A stretch of DNA of 64,000 bases from Hymenobacter sp. YIM 151500-1. Its GTDB lineage: Bacteria > Bacteroidota > Bacteroidia > Cytophagales > Hymenobacteraceae. The notes beneath the pieces were generated by a model. That model searched no databases. It worked only from the letters and a program-made list of their open reading frames with translations, and was not told where the DNA came from. Shown one piece after another: positions 62,748 to 64,000 of this stretch (the stretch's first letter is position 1; each line of letters starts with the position of its first letter). The position numbers and the translations under genes are program-made. Location: NCBI RefSeq assembly GCF_025979885.1, contig NZ_CP110139.1, positions 620,001-684,000 of the forward strand, written 5' to 3'.

Positions 62748-64000
62748 ATGAGAGACTTTACTCGCCCTATTATTCTGCTGCTGCTGCCGGCCCTGGCTGC
62801 CGCGCAAACGCCCGCCGATACGGCCCGCCGCACCCAGCAGCTGGGCGAGGTAGTAGTGGCCGCTTCCAGGGTCGAGGAAAGCATTTTACAATCCCCCGTA
62901 ACGGTGGAGAAGCTCACGGCCCGGCAGCTACGGCTCACGCCGGCGCCTACGTTTTTCGATGCCCTCGAGCACGTGAAGGGCGTGCAGATGATAACCGCCA
63001 GCCTGGGGTTTCGGGTGCTGAACGCCCGGGGCTTCGCCAACACCACCAACGTGCGCTTCGCCCAGCTCGTGGACGGCATCGACAACCAGGCGCCCCACAT
63101 CGGCGCGCCCATCGGTAACGTGCTGGGGCCGAGCGACCTGGACGTGCAGGCCGTGGAAATTGTGCCCGGCACGGCGGCCGCCCTCTACGGCCTCAACTCC
63201 ATTAATGGGTTGGCCAACATCAGCACCCGCAACCCCTTCCGGAGCGAAGGGCTGAGCGTGCAGCAAAAGGTGGGCGTCAACCACCTGAACAACCCCTACA
63301 CCCGAGCCCGGCCCTACTCCGAAACGGCGGTGCGCTACGCCAAGGCGTTGAGCGAGAAGTGGGCCTTCAAGGTGAACGGCACCGTGCTGCGCGGCTACGA
63401 CTGGCTGGCCGTAGACCCCACCGACATCAACCCCCGCGGCAACGCCACCACCGGCCTGCTGGGCGCCGACAACCCCGCCCGCGACCCGGTGAACAGCTAC
63501 GGCAACGAGTCGTCGAACCGCACCACGCTGCTGCTGGGCGGCAAAAGCTACCAGGTGGCCCGCACCGGCTATGAGGAGCGCGACGTGACCGACTACCACC
63601 TGCGCACCTTGCGCTACGACGCGGCCCTGCACTACAAGCTGCCGGGCGCCGCCGAGCTGGCCTACACCTACCGCGGGGCCCACCTCGACAACGTGTACCA
63701 GCGCAGCAACCGGTTCCGCCTCGACGACTACCGCCTCCAGCAGCACGCCTTCCAGCTCACCGGCCCCGTGGTGCAGGCGCGCGTGTACCTGACCCAGGAA
63801 AACACCGGCCGCAGCTACAACCTCCGCTCGGCGGCCGAAAATCTGGACCGCAGCTTCAAAACGGATGCCCGCTGGAACCAGGACTACACCGCCGCCTGGA
63901 ACGCGGCCGTGCAGCAGGGCCAGTCCGTAGCCCAGGCCCACGCCACGGCTCGCCAAGCCGCCGACGCCGGGCGCCTGCAACCCGGCACGCCGGCCTTCGA
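62748..64000 (+). CDS. TonB-dependent receptor (3' partial), possible molybdate/tungstate-type uptake
   Basis: The first 417 residues are visible before the window ends. Signal peptide MRDFTRPIILLLLPALAAAQ. The plug domain begins near LGEVVVAASRVEESILQSPVTVEKLTA and continues with VKGVQMITASLGFRVLNARGFANTTNVRF and the plug signature AVEIVPGTAAALYGLNSINGLANISTRNPF. Barrel strands then start. Such receptors import scarce nutrients across the outer membrane using TonB energy. The adjacent ModE-like regulator and operator suggest molybdate or tungstate, or a chelator of them; that substrate is inferred from context only. Confidence 0.92.
   Translation, partial: MRDFTRPIILLLLPALAAAQTPADTARRTQQLGEVVVAASRVEESILQSPVTVEKLTARQLRLTPAPTFFDALEHVKGVQMITASLGFRVLNARGFANTTNVRFAQLVDGIDNQAPHIGAPIGNVLGPSDLDVQAVEIVPGTAAALYGLNSINGLANISTRNPFRSEGLSVQQKVGVNHLNNPYTRARPYSETAVRYAKALSEKWAFKVNGTVLRGYDWLAVDPTDINPRGNATTGLLGADNPARDPVNSYGNESSNRTTLLLGGKSYQVARTGYEERDVTDYHLRTLRYDAALHYKLPGAAELAYTYRGAHLDNVYQRSNRFRLDDYRLQQHAFQLTGPVVQARVYLTQENTGRSYNLRSAAENLDRSFKTDARWNQDYTAAWNAAVQQGQSVAQAHATARQAADAGRLQPGTPAF

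Overview
The window looks like a chromosomal segment of a GC-rich member of the Bacteroidota, most likely Hymenobacter or a close relative. Three large secreted proteins end in type IX secretion (T9SS) sorting domains. LytTR and hybrid two-component proteins, a TonB-dependent receptor, Mpl, MiaA and a split transketolase fit the same group. Intergenic spaces are full of palindromic, MITE-like repeats. This placement is inferred from gene content; no marker gene was compared.

The left end (1-5552) is an RNA-repair locus and the most interesting part of the window. It holds the 3' end of a Ro60/Rsr-type TROVE-vWA gene, then about 760 bp of tandem Y-RNA-like genes (957-1714), then two paralogous rtcB RNA ligases separated by an antisense 3-methyladenine glycosylase gene. 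The Y-like RNAs share a 5' strand starting GGGTGCCGTAG and a 3' strand ending CTTGTTGCCCC. These flank tRNA-mimicking modules in circularly permuted order: T-arm, acceptor helix closed by a short loop, then D-arm.

5553-24440 carries an SDR/TetR pair, a MOSC protein, a Dps with a long basic tail, tRNA-Leu(GAG), and an RqcH-like NFACT protein whose gene has absorbed a 154-bp perfect palindrome in frame. It continues with an MBL-fold hydrolase, a response regulator beside a giant hybrid kinase, a glycosyltransferase, miaA, a small barrel-like protein and a TPR kinase/LytTR regulator pair. 24468-34095 is a block of three minus-strand T9SS cargo genes: two parallel beta-helix proteins and a haem c-PA14-ricin lectin protein. 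A patch of decayed gene ends follows (34580-34880).

34985-51650 contains pfkA, a TerB-like gene next to a complete IS1-family element, a class III aminotransferase, an ECF sigma/membrane protein/Spy-like operon, several envelope proteins, and an AT-rich lipoprotein gene that looks foreign. A split transketolase has a vWA protein gene lodged between its halves. Bcp, a lipocalin, a second sigma factor with a small partner, and clpP follow. 51911-64000 contains an M23 peptidase, an FAH-family hydrolase, an M48 metallopeptidase lipoprotein, an alpha/beta hydrolase, mpl, and an intein-containing dnaB. It ends with a ModE-like DNA-binding domain protein next to a TonB-dependent receptor preceded by a ModE-box-like operator, which suggests oxyanion (molybdate or tungstate) uptake.
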